A stretch of 64,000 nucleotides of DNA, from NCBI RefSeq assembly GCF_017654505.1, contig NC_054547.1:25115975-25179974 (forward strand), read 5' to 3'. The notes beneath the pieces are model-generated. The model saw only the letters and a program-made list of their open reading frames with translations, searched no databases and was not told where the DNA came from. Position 1 is the stretch's first letter; every line of letters starts with the position of its first letter. The stretch is from Polyodon spathula (taxonomy: Eukaryota > Chordata > Actinopteri > Acipenseriformes > Polyodontidae). The position numbers and the translations under genes were made by a program. Positions 24,166 to 34,191 of the stretch are shown here, piece after piece.

Positions 24166-24940
24166 GATCAGTTTGTCATGATGAGAAAATTAAAATTGAC
24201 AGCATGTTCCTCAGAATGTGCTACTTGGTATGGTACCGGGATGGTCTGCCTCTCCACACATTGCGTGCTGTTTTGAAGCACTGTATTGAATATATTTTCA
24301 TGTTTGAACTTCTGGCTACCTGTTCAAAATGCAATCTTGCCTGCTATCAGTTCCCTGCATCCTGATAAAACGTACAAAACGTTTTTTTTTTATAACATTG
24401 ATTATGTAAAGACGCAGACAGATGTGAATTTGTTACTTTCCTCATCTTGGTTTGCAAACTGTCTGGAAACTAGTAGCCATTGCACTGATAGATCAGTAAA
24501 ATTGGCGGGGATTTGTAGTTTTTAATGTATGATTAACAGTGGGCAGTGGACACCAATAAACTACATTCCCAGTACACATTACGATGAGCTATGAGTTTGG
24601 ATCAGACTGTGAGTTTTTTTTTTTTTTTTTTTTTTAACCTTTAGGAATTTCTAGTCGCATACATGCACCTAAATTAAAATGTATACATTCGCAGTTCGCA
24701 CAAGCATTTTGTCATATGCAGAAACTGTTGGGATATTTTCATCTGTGCTACTGGATGACACAGAAGGCACTGTCCATCATCTGAAACAAAAAATGTTGCA
24801 TGCTTATATGCTAGTGCTTGTTCTGATTTGTCCTGAGATCCACTGAAAATCTTTTGCTATCCACCTGTGGATCGCGATCCACGTATTGGCCACCGCTGCT
24901 TTAATGTCTTCTGCACTTCCTAATCCAGGTAGTGGGTTCC
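24166..24940. other. Intergenic; possible hAT-type MITE 24538-24897
   Basis: The sequence from CAGTGGGCAGTGG to GGCCACCGCTG has CAG...CTG termini with weak inverted similarity, as in hAT MITEs. No clear 8-bp target duplication was found. There is a poly(T) run near 24616. Nothing else recognised. Confidence 0.25.
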
Positions 24941-24984
24941 CTTTCAATTCGAAGATGGCCTCCAAACATTGTTATGGGATACAC

Positions 24985-25125
24985 TCCTACCTATTGGTAG
25001 GTGTCACTGAGCTCCTATATCAAAGCTGCCGATAGGTCCCCTTACCCCAGTCACCTCCTCAGTCCCGCCTCACGAGGGTACTTAACTGTCACGCAGGGGA
25101 AGAAACATCCTCTTTCGCTTCTCAC
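24985..25125 (+). repeat. DIRS left inverted terminal repeat
   Basis: Its reverse complement is found with few mismatches at 29075-29200. Examples are CAAAGCTGCCGATAGGTCCC against GGGCCTATTGGCAGCTTTG, and GCAGGGGAAGAAACATCCTC against its inverted partner. Confidence 0.85.
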
Positions 25126-25744
25126 ATTGGTAAGGTAAGACCTCTGTGTTGCACTGAGCCCTGTCTTCTATTAAAAAGTGCTGCGTAAGCTACTGCTAGT
25201 TCCCCTGCACTTTGTGCTGAAAGCTAGCATCGCCGCTTTCCCAGAATCAGTTTAAAAAGATCGTAGCTTTTTTATTCTGTTTCTGTCTATCAGCACCTGT
25301 GTGCTTCGCGTATCAGGCTGCTTCTGTCTGTCCGTCTTAGCACAGTAAGTATTATTGATAAGAATTGTGAGTGTTTTTCACCCCTTCTTACTTCGGAGAG
25401 CACTATTACTCCACGGGACCGGGCTTGCCTTGTTCCCGTGGTCGAGTTTGCCCACCAGCCGCCTGCGGGCCGCAGTTGGGCCTTGTTTTGATTGTAGCTG
25501 AATGCATCCCCGTACTCGCATAGAGCGCTAGCCGCTCCACGGCTGCTTTCGCCGGGCTGGCCATATACTCCTCACCGAGGCTTCCCTCGTTGTTGGGTTG
25601 AGATGTAAACGGGCTGCGCGGGCCTTCACCTTGGTGTAGGTCACTCAATCAACAGACAGAGTGCTCTCCCCCATCTGTCCTATAATATTGAACTGTTTTT
25701 TGTATTTTAAAAACTGTTTTTTTATTACTGTGTGTGTAAGTAAT

Positions 25745-26455
25745 AAGTGGGATTCCTCCATGAGAACCCAGCTCTGCTGTGCCCCGCTGTTCAGTCCGCC
25801 AGCTTTTTCAGCCCGCCAACTTGGTGCGCTGTCTACAAAACAGTCGCACGCGCTGCCGTGGTGACTGGTATTTTGTACTCACAATTGCTGTTGTGTATAT
25901 GTGCTTTTCTTTACCGCCTTGCAGTTGAAAAACAAAGGTAGCTGCGTGACTCCTCTACCGGGACCCAGCCCTGTTGTGTTCCTGCTATCGAGTTGAATCC
26001 GCCAGCTTTTTCAGCCCGCTTATTCGGAGCGCTGTTTACAGAACAAACAGAACAGTCACACACGCTGCCGTGATGACCTGTTATTTTACATTCACATTTG
26101 TTGTTGTGTATATGTATTTTTCTTTACTGTCTTGCAGTTGGAAAGAAAAGTAACGACATGACTCTTCTGCCGGGACCCAGCTCTGCTGTGTCCCATTGTT
26201 GAGTTAAATCCGCCAGCTTGTTCAAGCACACCCACTCGGCGCGCTACCATGGTGACTTATTTTACCCTTACAATTGCTGTTGTCTATGTGGGGGTGTGTG
26301 TGTGTATATGTTTTTCTTTACTGCCTTGCAGTTTGAAAAGAAAAAGTAGTAGCTGCGTGATTCCTCTACCGGGACCCAGCTCTGCAGGGTCCCGCTGTTG
26401 AGTTGAATCAGCAAGCTTATTTTAGCCCGCCTACTTAGCGCGCTTGGTCACCCAC
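25745..26455 (+). repeat. Tandem repeat of about 200 bp in DIRS leader, 4 units
   Basis: The recurring block ACCCAGCTCTGCTGTG...CCGCCAGCTT...CAATTGCTGTTGTGTATATG...CTTGCAGTTGAAAA has ACCCAGC at 25766, 25963, 26175 and 26374, giving spacings of 197, 212 and 199 bp. A fifth, more diverged start may lie near 25415. Confidence 0.85.
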
Positions 26456-27119
26456 CTGGCATAGAGAATGTGTCACTTTGTTCCTGCATAACACGCCGTA
26501 GCTCCTTGAGCCTGTGCTCCACTCTGGCATACGTTATGTGCTGCCATGTGGTGTGACTTCACGCAGTCCAGGACCAGGTTATCGCCACCCTGCACCATGG
26601 TGCAGCACCGTGCACTCCCCTGAACTGCTCTCCTGATTGCATACTGCAGTCACTCGAGCTATGTATCCACCCCAGTGTCTGCTATGTGCTACCCTGGGTT
26701 GTGTTGACTTCACACTTCCATGCCTCAGTGTTTGTTGCCACAGCATGTTAATAACACTATGTGTCCCCAATGCCCGGTGCACCAGTAGTGTATTCTACCT
26801 CACTCAGTGCCCTTGGTACGTCTGCACCCTTGGGCCCTAAGTGCTTCAATATATGGCTGAGTCGAATGGTGGCTCATCATGCCGTTGGCTCCTTACCTCC
26901 ACATGTTTCAAGTGCATGGATGCCACCCTCGCTTCCTTGAGGTGGCAAGTGATCAGGGTGATGGATTGCCTGTACAACTGGTTGATATGCCCAGTCGCAA
27001 GAAGGAGGCCCACACAGCTATTTGTGATGAAGCATCTGGTTGAGACTGGGTCTCCCCTTAACAATGCTAGAGCCGATTAATAGTAAGCTCACCTGTCGGA
27101 CGATAGAGTAGCAGTTGTC

Positions 27120-28120
27120 CAGCACCAACTCTCCCTGTTTCGACATGGATCGAGGGTGCCCCTTGTCTTGTGCCGTAGCAATATCAGCATTGGGATGGGT
27201 TTACTGCGCATTTTCCCACTGCAAATGTGGCTCGATGCGTTCCATCTGTATCCCAAGTGCGATAGACACCGTCAGCTGACAGGGTGTCTTGCTTGCTTGC
27301 CGGCCCTACGCTGGTGGAGGGTTACTTCTCCCCTGCCCCAAGGAGTGGGGACGGTTTACACCCACAGGGTACTGACGACGGACGCCTCCAACTTAAGTTG
27401 GGGTGTGGTCTGCGAAGGCAGAGGAGTCAGCAGACCCTGGTCGGGCCGCAGGAATTCCCTGCATATCAACATGTTGGAGCTGCAAGCGGTGTTCCTTGCT
27501 GTCCAGTACTTCCTACCTGTGGTGCGGAACAGACACGTGCTGATGTCTGTTCAGTGGTGGCATATGTCAACCACCAGGGTGACCTTCAGTCCCCGGGGTT
27601 GCACCGCCTAGCCTTCAGACTGCTGATTTGGGCCCAACAGAACTTGCTGTCCCTTCAGGCAACGCATGTTCCTGGCATGGAGAATCGAGCGGAGGACCTC
27701 CTCTCAAGGGAGGGCCCACACCCATCGGAGTGGCGGCTCCACCCTCAGGTGGTGGAGCGCATTTGGGAATGTTTTGGGAAGGCGCAGGTCGATCTCTTCG
27801 CCTCGGCGGAATCGACACACTGCCCCCTATGGTACTCCCTCCACTGCTGCGGCGGTCCACTTCGCGTCGATGCTCTAGCCCATATAAGGCCCAGAGCACT
27901 CCTTTATGCGTTCCCACCTCTGCCATTGCTCCCGGCCTTTCTCGAGAAGGTCCAGTCGGAGAAGGCGTCAATTCTCCTTGTGGCCCAGGAGAATCTGGTT
28001 TTCATCTCTGTGCCAGCTATTGAACGGCCTGCCCTGGGAAATCCCACTTCGCAGGGATCTTCTCAGTCAGGTGAGAGGCACACTTTGACACCCGGAGCCA
28101 GGTAGGCTCCATCTATGGGT
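27120..28120 (+). pseudogene. DIRS RT C-terminus and RNase H, frameshifted
   Basis: The frame opening at 27156 gives GMGLLRIFPLQMWLDAFHLY (RT connection region) and then the RNase H start VLTTDASNLSWGVV, with the catalytic Asp at 27381-27383, followed by LHINMLELQAVFLAVQYFLP with the conserved Glu. Near 27550 the reading shifts by one frame to VVAYVNHQGDLQSPGLHRLA, HVPGMENRAEDLLSREGP, WECFGKAQVDLFASAESTHC and LRVDALAHIRPRALLYAFPP. The latter is the typical DIRS tail following RNase H. A third frame continues PWEIPLRRDLLSQV. The polymerase motifs upstream are absent, so the element cannot retrotranspose by itself. Confidence 0.85.
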
Positions 28121-28169
28121 CTGGCCCCTGAAAGGGACTGCTAGTCATCCTTAGGGCTTTTAGATGCTG

Positions 28170-28860
28170 TCGTGGGTACGCTGCAGAATGCTAGTCCTAA
28201 TTCCACTAGGTCACTGTATGCCTGTAAGTGGAAACGGTTTCAAGAATTGTGCCTTCTAACTGTAATGATCCAATCTCCTGTCCCATGCCTGCCATCTTGC
28301 AGTTTCAGTTTCCATGAAGACAGCCTTTCTCTTGGCTATCACCTTCGCAAAGCGGGTTAGTGGGCTGCAGGCGCTATCTGTGCATAGCTCCATCTTTGCA
28401 TATTTGGGATGATGGTAGAAGAGTGTCACTGCATCCAAACCCTGCTTTTCTCCCCAAGGTGGTTACAGCCTTCCACATGAATCAGTCCATTTGCGACAGA
28501 TGAGGATAGAAAGTTGAACCTTCTCTGCCCAGTTTGGGCATTGAGATGTTACGTAGATAAGACAAGAGCTCTTCGTCTGCCATGGAACACGAACCCTGGG
28601 ACAGCCCCTCTCCAAGCAGCGGCTGTCGCATTGGACTGCAGATACAGTCTCAGCTGCGTATGATGGTGCCGGCTTACCCCCGCCTGGGCGGGTAGCCACA
28701 CATTTCACGAGAGGTGTGGCTACTTCATGGGCCCTTCTGAGGTGCCTCCATGGCTGAAATTTGCTACCCTGCATACCTTTGCCAGGTTCTACCGCCTGAA
28801 TGTGATAAATCCTTCGTTGCCCTCTGTGGGCACTAGGGTCCTCGAGGTTGCACACTCACG
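28170..28860 (+). pseudogene. DIRS tyrosine recombinase, degenerate
   Basis: It begins NSTRSLYACKWKRFQELCLL (28199 on), the usual N-terminus of the DIRS recombinase. Further blocks are LCPVWALRCYVDKTRALRL, LSKQRLSHWTADTVSAAYDG and THFTRGVATSWALL. The last contains the catalytic His-x-x-Arg, with His at 28701-28703 and Arg at 28710-28712. Frameshifts and stops lie throughout the C-terminal part, and the catalytic Tyr is not identifiable. Confidence 0.75.
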
Positions 28861-29074
28861 CCACTGACCTTGGTCAGGCAGGACTTAGCGTCCCTCACAT
28901 GCTGCCGCTCTTTTCTCCCTCATGACGGCTCTGGTACACGTTTCCCATAATGATGGTTGGTGGCCATCTTCGAATTGAAAGGGAACGCTAGTTTACCTGC
29001 CGTAAACCTGGTTCCCTGAAAGAGAAGATGGCCACCAACCGCAAGGTCACTTTGGTCGACATCAATGTTTCGTC

Positions 29075-29225
29075 TTGAAAGAGGGCATTTCTTCCCCTGC
29101 ATGACGGTTAAGTACCCTCAGGAGGCGGGTACGAGGAGGTCACTGGGGGAAGGGGGCCTATTGGCAGCTTTGATATAGGAGCTCAGTGACATCTACCAAT
29201 AGGTCAATCTTTCAGGGAACCAGGT
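29075..29225 (-). repeat. DIRS right inverted terminal repeat
   Basis: Inverted partner of 24985-25125. The element appears to end near TTTCAGGGAACCAGG; the preceding 28930-29050 carries two facing copies of GGTTGGTGGCCATCTTC, forming a local palindrome. Confidence 0.8.
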
Positions 29226-29839
29226 TTAATGTAGGTAAACAAGCATTTCCATTGCTACTGCTGGCATCCCTTGACTCTTCAGTGACATTGCAGTCAATAT
29301 CCAAAACAATCCATTTTCTCTATTATTGCCTCACTCTGTATGATATTAGAAGTACAGTGTGGAGTGGACTGAAAATTAGTTTGTATAAACATAGCGTTAT
29401 GATAAAACTAATTAAATTGACACGTCTTAGTATTATTCGAATAATCTTACAGAAACCATCGCAGAAGGAGAATTTTTTATTTTATTTTATCTTACAAAAT
29501 AATATACATAACCCATCGAGGGTGCTTCTGAAAATTTGAAATATATCACTTAGGTTTTAGCCCGATATTTGCACTCAAAACTATCTAGGATTTAGGGAAG
29601 GTAAAATGAACATTAAAATGTCTCTTGAAATTACAAATCTTCAATAACACACCTTTATGCATGGAAATGAGATGGTGATCCATTGCTTTAATCCTTTATT
29701 AATATAACACAGATGTTAACCTCAAATGTGCCCAGGCTAATTTTTAATAAGCCCTGGCTTTAATCTCAATTCTAAGACACATGAAAAAACTTTCAATACC
29801 TGCATAAAATCATGGCTTGGCACCTATGTAGATCTGTCC
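29226..29839. other. Spacer, nothing recognised
   Basis: AT-rich sequence between the DIRS element and the duplicated flank of the next receptor gene. Confidence 0.5.
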
Positions 29840-30376
29840 TACATAAATATGTTCAAATATTAATAATTAATCTAGAGATTGTGTTTTAGGCCAGAAGGGT
29901 AGGAATGTGTGGTATAAACCTATTACATCACATTAAATTCTATTGACAGATAGATTAGCTTTCCATTAAGCCATCTGTAGCCTCTTCTATTATTCAAAGG
30001 CAATTTTTTTCTTTTTTTGTTTTACATTAAAGAACAGTTTGAAAAGTCAGCTGTACCCATGTATTACTTGGCAACAAAAACACTTGTCAAATAAGAACAA
30101 AAGGGTTGAAAAATGAATCACAGTCAACATTTGTTGAGCTTCTTCTTAGAACAAAGTAGTGGCAATTTATACTGGAAAGGCAACTACACCTTACACCACA
30201 ATATACAGTCTGAGAGTCAAATTTCCCAGGACAGCTTTTGATAGGAGGAATAACACAAAATACCTGCTAGAGGGTTAAAGTGATTAGGGTTTGTGGTGGA
30301 AAAATCATTGCTAAAATTAACATTGTAGGAATTTAAGATACCTGCTTTCTTGCACATACAAACCTGGCTTGTAAGG
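29840..30376 (+). repeat. Upstream flank of GPR148-like tandem unit, copy B
   Basis: Homologous to 21660-22223 (copy A) and 31925-32450 (copy C). It contains the presumed promoter and 5' UTR of the intact plus-strand receptor. Confidence 0.75.
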
Positions 30377-31393
30377 ATGAATCTCTGTAGCTTCACAGAG
30401 CTCAACTCTTCAGGATTGGCAATGGATCATTCCTTTGGAAACGACTCCAGGTTTTCTGTCGTAAAGATCATTGAGAACTGGTCTCAAGTTCTGACGTATG
30501 GAGGAGGGAAATTCTTCATCATTCCTGCCGCTGTATCCCTGGTAGCTGTGCTGCCAGCCAGCCCCTTGGTCCTTCTTGCTATATTTTCCAGTAACAGCCT
30601 TTATCAAGAGACAAGGTACAGACTGCTCGCCAACACTTTAATCAGTGACTTGATTTACTGCATTGTGAATCTTACCATTACAGCTACCAATATCGCTCCA
30701 TTTCTTTTCACCAATATACTCTGTCAATTTCTTCAGATTCTTCTGAGCACTACGTATTTCACTGGCGTTTTGAACGTTACAGCTATGGTGGTGGATGTCT
30801 TCTTGGCAATCAACTGGCCTCTGCGTTATATCTCTTTCCTGCCCACACCCAGAGCTGTCAAGCTAATTGTTTGTATTTGGGTGGTTTCAGCTACATCTTC
30901 AATATTTATTTATGGATTTTTATCTGCCAAGGAGACCATGCTATGTAAAATTCCAGTCTGCATTTTCGACATAATTTTCTTTATTAAACCAGTCAGCCCA
31001 AAAGTAAGCCAGTTGTACAACTTTGTTGTCATCATCTTGTTTACCATCTGCTTTGTCCTGATCGTGGGCTGCTACTGCATGATGTATTGGAAGACCCGGA
31101 GCTGCGGCATTTGGAATGGATTTTCCAGAGCCAGACAGACTTTCTCCCTCCACTCTGTTCTCTTCTTCTTTTACTTTTGCCCAGTGATAATACTGATGCT
31201 GGAAACAGTTCTGTACTCCTATTATGTGATGGAGCTCCAGTCAATGGTTTACTCTTCAATGATCATGTCCAACATTGTTATGATGCTACCACGGGCACTC
31301 ATTCCCTATATATATGGCTTGAGGAGCAGGGAGTTATCTAAAACCATCAAATCCATTATTAAATATAAGGTCCGGATTAGCCCAGGAAATTAG
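30377..31393 (+). CDS. GPR148: GPR148-like orphan class A GPCR, intact
   Basis: This is a single-exon seven-transmembrane receptor of 338 residues from the Met at 30377; a Met at 30350 would give 347. The 30377 Met is preferred because the equivalent Met is conserved in the deleted copy at 22.2 kb while upstream residues differ. Numbered from the 30350 Met: sequons at N19 and N31; TM1 about 55-80; TM2 92-115 (TRYRLLANTLISDLIY); TM3 about 124-153; the DRY position reads LAINWPLRYISF (152-163); TM4 about 169-190; TM5 about 222-245. The signature SCGIWNGFSRARQTFSLHSV (251-270), TM6 268-290 and TM7 ending LPRALIPYIYGLRS (313-326) follow. It shares the GPR148 signatures with the minus-strand copy but is clearly diverged from it. 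No premature stop. Confidence 0.87.
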   Translation: MNLCSFTELNSSGLAMDHSFGNDSRFSVVKIIENWSQVLTYGGGKFFIIPAAVSLVAVLPASPLVLLAIFSSNSLYQETRYRLLANTLISDLIYCIVNLTITATNIAPFLFTNILCQFLQILLSTTYFTGVLNVTAMVVDVFLAINWPLRYISFLPTPRAVKLIVCIWVVSATSSIFIYGFLSAKETMLCKIPVCIFDIIFFIKPVSPKVSQLYNFVVIILFTICFVLIVGCYCMMYWKTRSCGIWNGFSRARQTFSLHSVLFFFYFCPVIILMLETVLYSYYVMELQSMVYSSMIMSNIVMMLPRALIPYIYGLRSRELSKTIKSIIKYKVRISPGN

Positions 31394-31924
31394 GAGTCAT
31401 AAAAGGGGTGTGTGTAACAGGAGTATTTAAGCATAGATATGAGATATCATAGCTTCATAATATTTGAATGCAAGTAGAGAAACTTCTTTGTCCCATGTAC
31501 ATGTATGTCTGCTTTCTGTCTTCAACAGTGTGGTGTATTAGGTACACAATCTACTGTGTGATTTAAAACCACTATCTGTGATTATCTGTCTTACCTTTCT
31601 TTGATCTATTCTGCAGACAAAAAAAGGGAATTACTTGGAAAATCAGAGTACTTGCAAAGTAATATAAAGTATCCCTTTACCCAGTTTCCTTGCCACTTCA
31701 ATAAGTCCAAGTCTCTGACAATTATGAATAAAATTACAAAACTAGTAGGGAAATATGTTTTATATAATATAGATATATATATATATATAGAGATATATAT
31801 ATATACGTTTTTACAAATGTAGTTATTTTATTTTTGAATAAGGCTAAATAACCCTCCCTGAGAACTTCACAATTCTCTCATTAAAATGGAGGCAACACAT
31901 CCCTGCAAACACAACAATAAATAA
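31394..31924. other. 3' region of GPR148-like gene; TA-rich run
   Basis: Contains the likely 3' UTR and a short (TA)n/(GATA) run at about 31770-31805. Nothing else recognised. Confidence 0.5.
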
Positions 31925-32450
31925 ACTAAACACTGTGTTTCAGGCCAGAAGGATAGGACTGTGTGATATAAACCTATTGAATTCTATTCAATTGTTTGAC
32001 AAGATTGCCTTTCCATAAAGCCATTTGTGACCTTTGTATAAGATGTTTTGCATGAGAGAATGGTAGAAAAATCCAAGTGACATCTCATTTCAAGCTGTAC
32101 ACATTTTACTTCGCAACGAAAAAGAAATGAGCTGAACAATTGGCATTTGTTGCGCTCTTTCTTGAAGTAAAGGAAAGGACTATTTATACTAGTACTGTAA
32201 ATCCTCCACACTTTCAGGATTACCCTGCTGAACATAGAAGAGTACCCAAATTGGATTTCCAGGGCATCTTTTAATAGGAGTTAGAATACAACAGAACACT
32301 GAAGTGACCATGTATTTGTACTCTCTTACAAAATTCTAAAATCTTTTGTGGCATTTCAAGATTAACAGAGATTGATATTCATTGCCAAAATTAACATTGT
32401 AGAAATTCTGCTTGAACATACAACCCTGCCTTATTTATTTTATAAAGGTT
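31925..32450 (+). repeat. Upstream flank of GPR148-like tandem unit, copy C
   Basis: A third copy of the duplicated 5' flank: GTGTTTCAGGCCAGAAGGAT, GATATAAACCTATTGA, CCTTTCCATAAAGCCAT and later TTTTAATAGGAG blocks are shared with copies A and B. Confidence 0.7.
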
Positions 32451-32540
32451 TATAATGCTTCTGGATTGCACTGGGAGTGTCTTGTGTTTTGCAGGATGAC
32501 CAAAGGGCTACAGTAATTGAGAACAAATTTGTAAGATCTT
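32451..32540 (+). pseudogene. GPR148-like N-terminal scrap, copy C
   Basis: AATGCTTCTGGATTGC and GCAGGATGACCAAAG are shared with the N-terminal coding part of copy A (22252-22320), then homology ends. The rest of the receptor is gone. Confidence 0.6.
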
Positions 32541-33660
32541 TACTTTAACCTACAAGGCATTGTCTTGTTTTGGACTTTCTTATCTGCTAACTCCCTGTGC
32601 CCGTGATGGGACTGTGAGACCTCAGGGGGCTGGTCTTCTTTGCAGTTCCTACGTTCTGGGTGAAGCCAGTTAGAGCCCAAAAACAACGCTTTGTAATGCC
32701 CCATGCCTTTTGGAATTCTACTTCTCAGATTTAAATGTTTTTAAATCTGGTTGTATAACTGGTTTAGACAGATATCTAATGTAAAGCATTCTATGATATT
32801 AATATGAAGGATGTTTTTAAAAAGCTTGTGCTGTATTGAAATGTTGTATGACAAAATTATTACAGTAGCGATCACAGTATTCCCGTTAAATGAGCAGACA
32901 TCTGGTACTGTTGTCTCCTGCCCAGTTTGCTTTGTTCTCTGTGGTTCGCCTCTTTGCTGTAGCGATCTCAGCAATTAAGCTAAATGTTTATATAATTAAA
33001 ATATTATCTGATAGCATTGCATTTTCAAAAAGAAACAAGGGGAAAAGTAATAAACTTTATTACTGTCAATTATTCCACTTCTAACTCATAAAAATGATTA
33101 ATACATTTGTGTATTTAATTGCCTTTAGACTGAAGGACTTATTTGATATAAGGCATGATTAAAAATAATATTAAAAAACAATACAGATTACAGTAATTTT
33201 ACATTTTCCCAATAAGCCTCTTTATATTATTTAGTCTTTTTATAAAACAGAATTAGCTGCAGACGTTTACATGTGGCTTAAAGCAGGGGTAATTTAGAGC
33301 AAAATTAAGTAGACTGAAGACTATATTCAGAGAGCCTTAAGGAAGGGAGGTGTCATATGAATAGGATTGAGTTGGGAAGTAAACTTTGCTACTAAAAAAC
33401 AAATGCAAACCTCCCTTTTGCTGCACCAAAAACATACAACTGAGCTTCACCTCAACATCCAGCAGTTAATTCAAGAAATATTCATATGAACAATTGTTTT
33501 AAATGAATAATTTTGTTCATATTAATGTTGTACCATGGTTATATAATTGGAGTTATATAATGTGTAGACAGCAGTTGTTTTTAAATCATGTTTCAAAAGT
33601 CACATTTGGTTGTATTGTGATTCTGTTGTCTTTATTTTGAAGTTTACAGAGACTTAAGTT
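32541..33660. other. Intergenic, nothing recognised
   Basis: AT-rich; no gene or named repeat. Confidence 0.5.
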
Positions 33661-33720
33661 AATAAATTATTATTATTTATTTCTTAGCAGATGACCTTAC
33701 CCAGGGTGACGTACAGTTGT
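33661..33720 (-). repeat. SINE/L2-type 3' tail, reverse orientation
   Basis: AATAAATTATTATTATTTAT followed by TTCTTAGCAGATGACCTTAC and CCAGGGTGACGTACAG is the reverse complement of the shared fish SINE/L2 tail (compare 5410-5478). Confidence 0.7.
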
Positions 33721-33755
33721 ATACAAAAATTAATGTCAAATACTAGCCTCACCTG

Positions 33756-33847
33756 TATGTTTGTCTATTTTTCTTCCTTGGCCTATTTTAAATGTGATTC
33801 ACATAAAAAAAAAAAAATAGGCCAAGGAAGAAAAATAAACAAACATA
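33756..33847. repeat. 34-bp near-perfect inverted repeat (hairpin)
   Basis: The left arm 33756-33789 and right arm 33814-33847 are reverse complements with one mismatch, separated by a 24-nt A-rich loop. The core is CTTCCTTGGCCTATTTT against AAAATAGGCCAAGGAAG. Confidence 0.95.
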
Positions 33848-33979
33848 TTGATAGATACGAAAAGAAACGTAATAAATTTAATGACAACCGTTTCAGTGTC
33901 TTCAAGGCTGGTAACTGGGCACATGTCATGTTCCAAATGGAGGGAATAACTTCATGTTCCTGAAGCATGGCAGCAGGTT

Positions 33980-34050
33980 CATGTTATGCAGTGGCCAGTG
34001 GATTGTTATGTAAGGTTTGCGTGACGCTCAAGGCTATGCTGACACAGTAT
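33980..34050 (-). pseudogene. Possible GPR148-like TM3-end relic
   Basis: A 17-bp identity (33986-34002, ATGCAGTGGCCAGTGGA) with the DRY-region of the CR1-split receptor copy (40924-40940). The minus strand here reads IHWPLH, like the family's VHWPLH. Flanking similarity is weak, so this could be chance or a tiny relic. Confidence 0.3.
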
Positions 34051-34191
34051 ATGGAGTAGGGGTACCACAAATTACTCAACTTGTTGACTAGTCTAACTGT
34101 AAAGTGACAGTTGCCAATTGGCAACTGATGTAAGTGCAGTTGTGGTTGCAAATCTGGTAGCACATAAATTACATTTTAGAACACTAATAAA

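Larger units (their letters stand above)
24941..29225 (+). mobile_element. DIRS-type tyrosine-recombinase retrotransposon, degenerate
   Basis: This 4.3-kb element has long inverted terminal repeats. The left end (24985-25125, including GTGTCACTGAGCTCCTATAT and GAGGGTACTTAACTGTCACG) reappears inverted at 29075-29200. A second inverted copy of the extreme left end (GTTCCCTTTCAATTCGAAGA) sits internally at 28967-28992, as expected for the internal complementary region of DIRS elements. Between the ends lie a leader with about 200-bp tandem repeats, the end of a reverse transcriptase with RNase H (about 27120-28120), and a tyrosine recombinase (28170-28860). All frames are broken, and the N-terminal half of the reverse transcriptase is not recognisable. 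These elements integrate through their recombinase and make no target duplication. It separates copy A from copy B of the GPR148-like tandem. Confidence 0.88.

Noticed and set aside
24538..24897. hAT MITE
   Set aside because: Termini are only weakly inverted and no target duplication is visible; mentioned only as a possibility.
27615..28023. Open frames overlapping the DIRS RNase H
   Set aside because: Shadows of the GC-rich RNase H frame; they show no family motifs.
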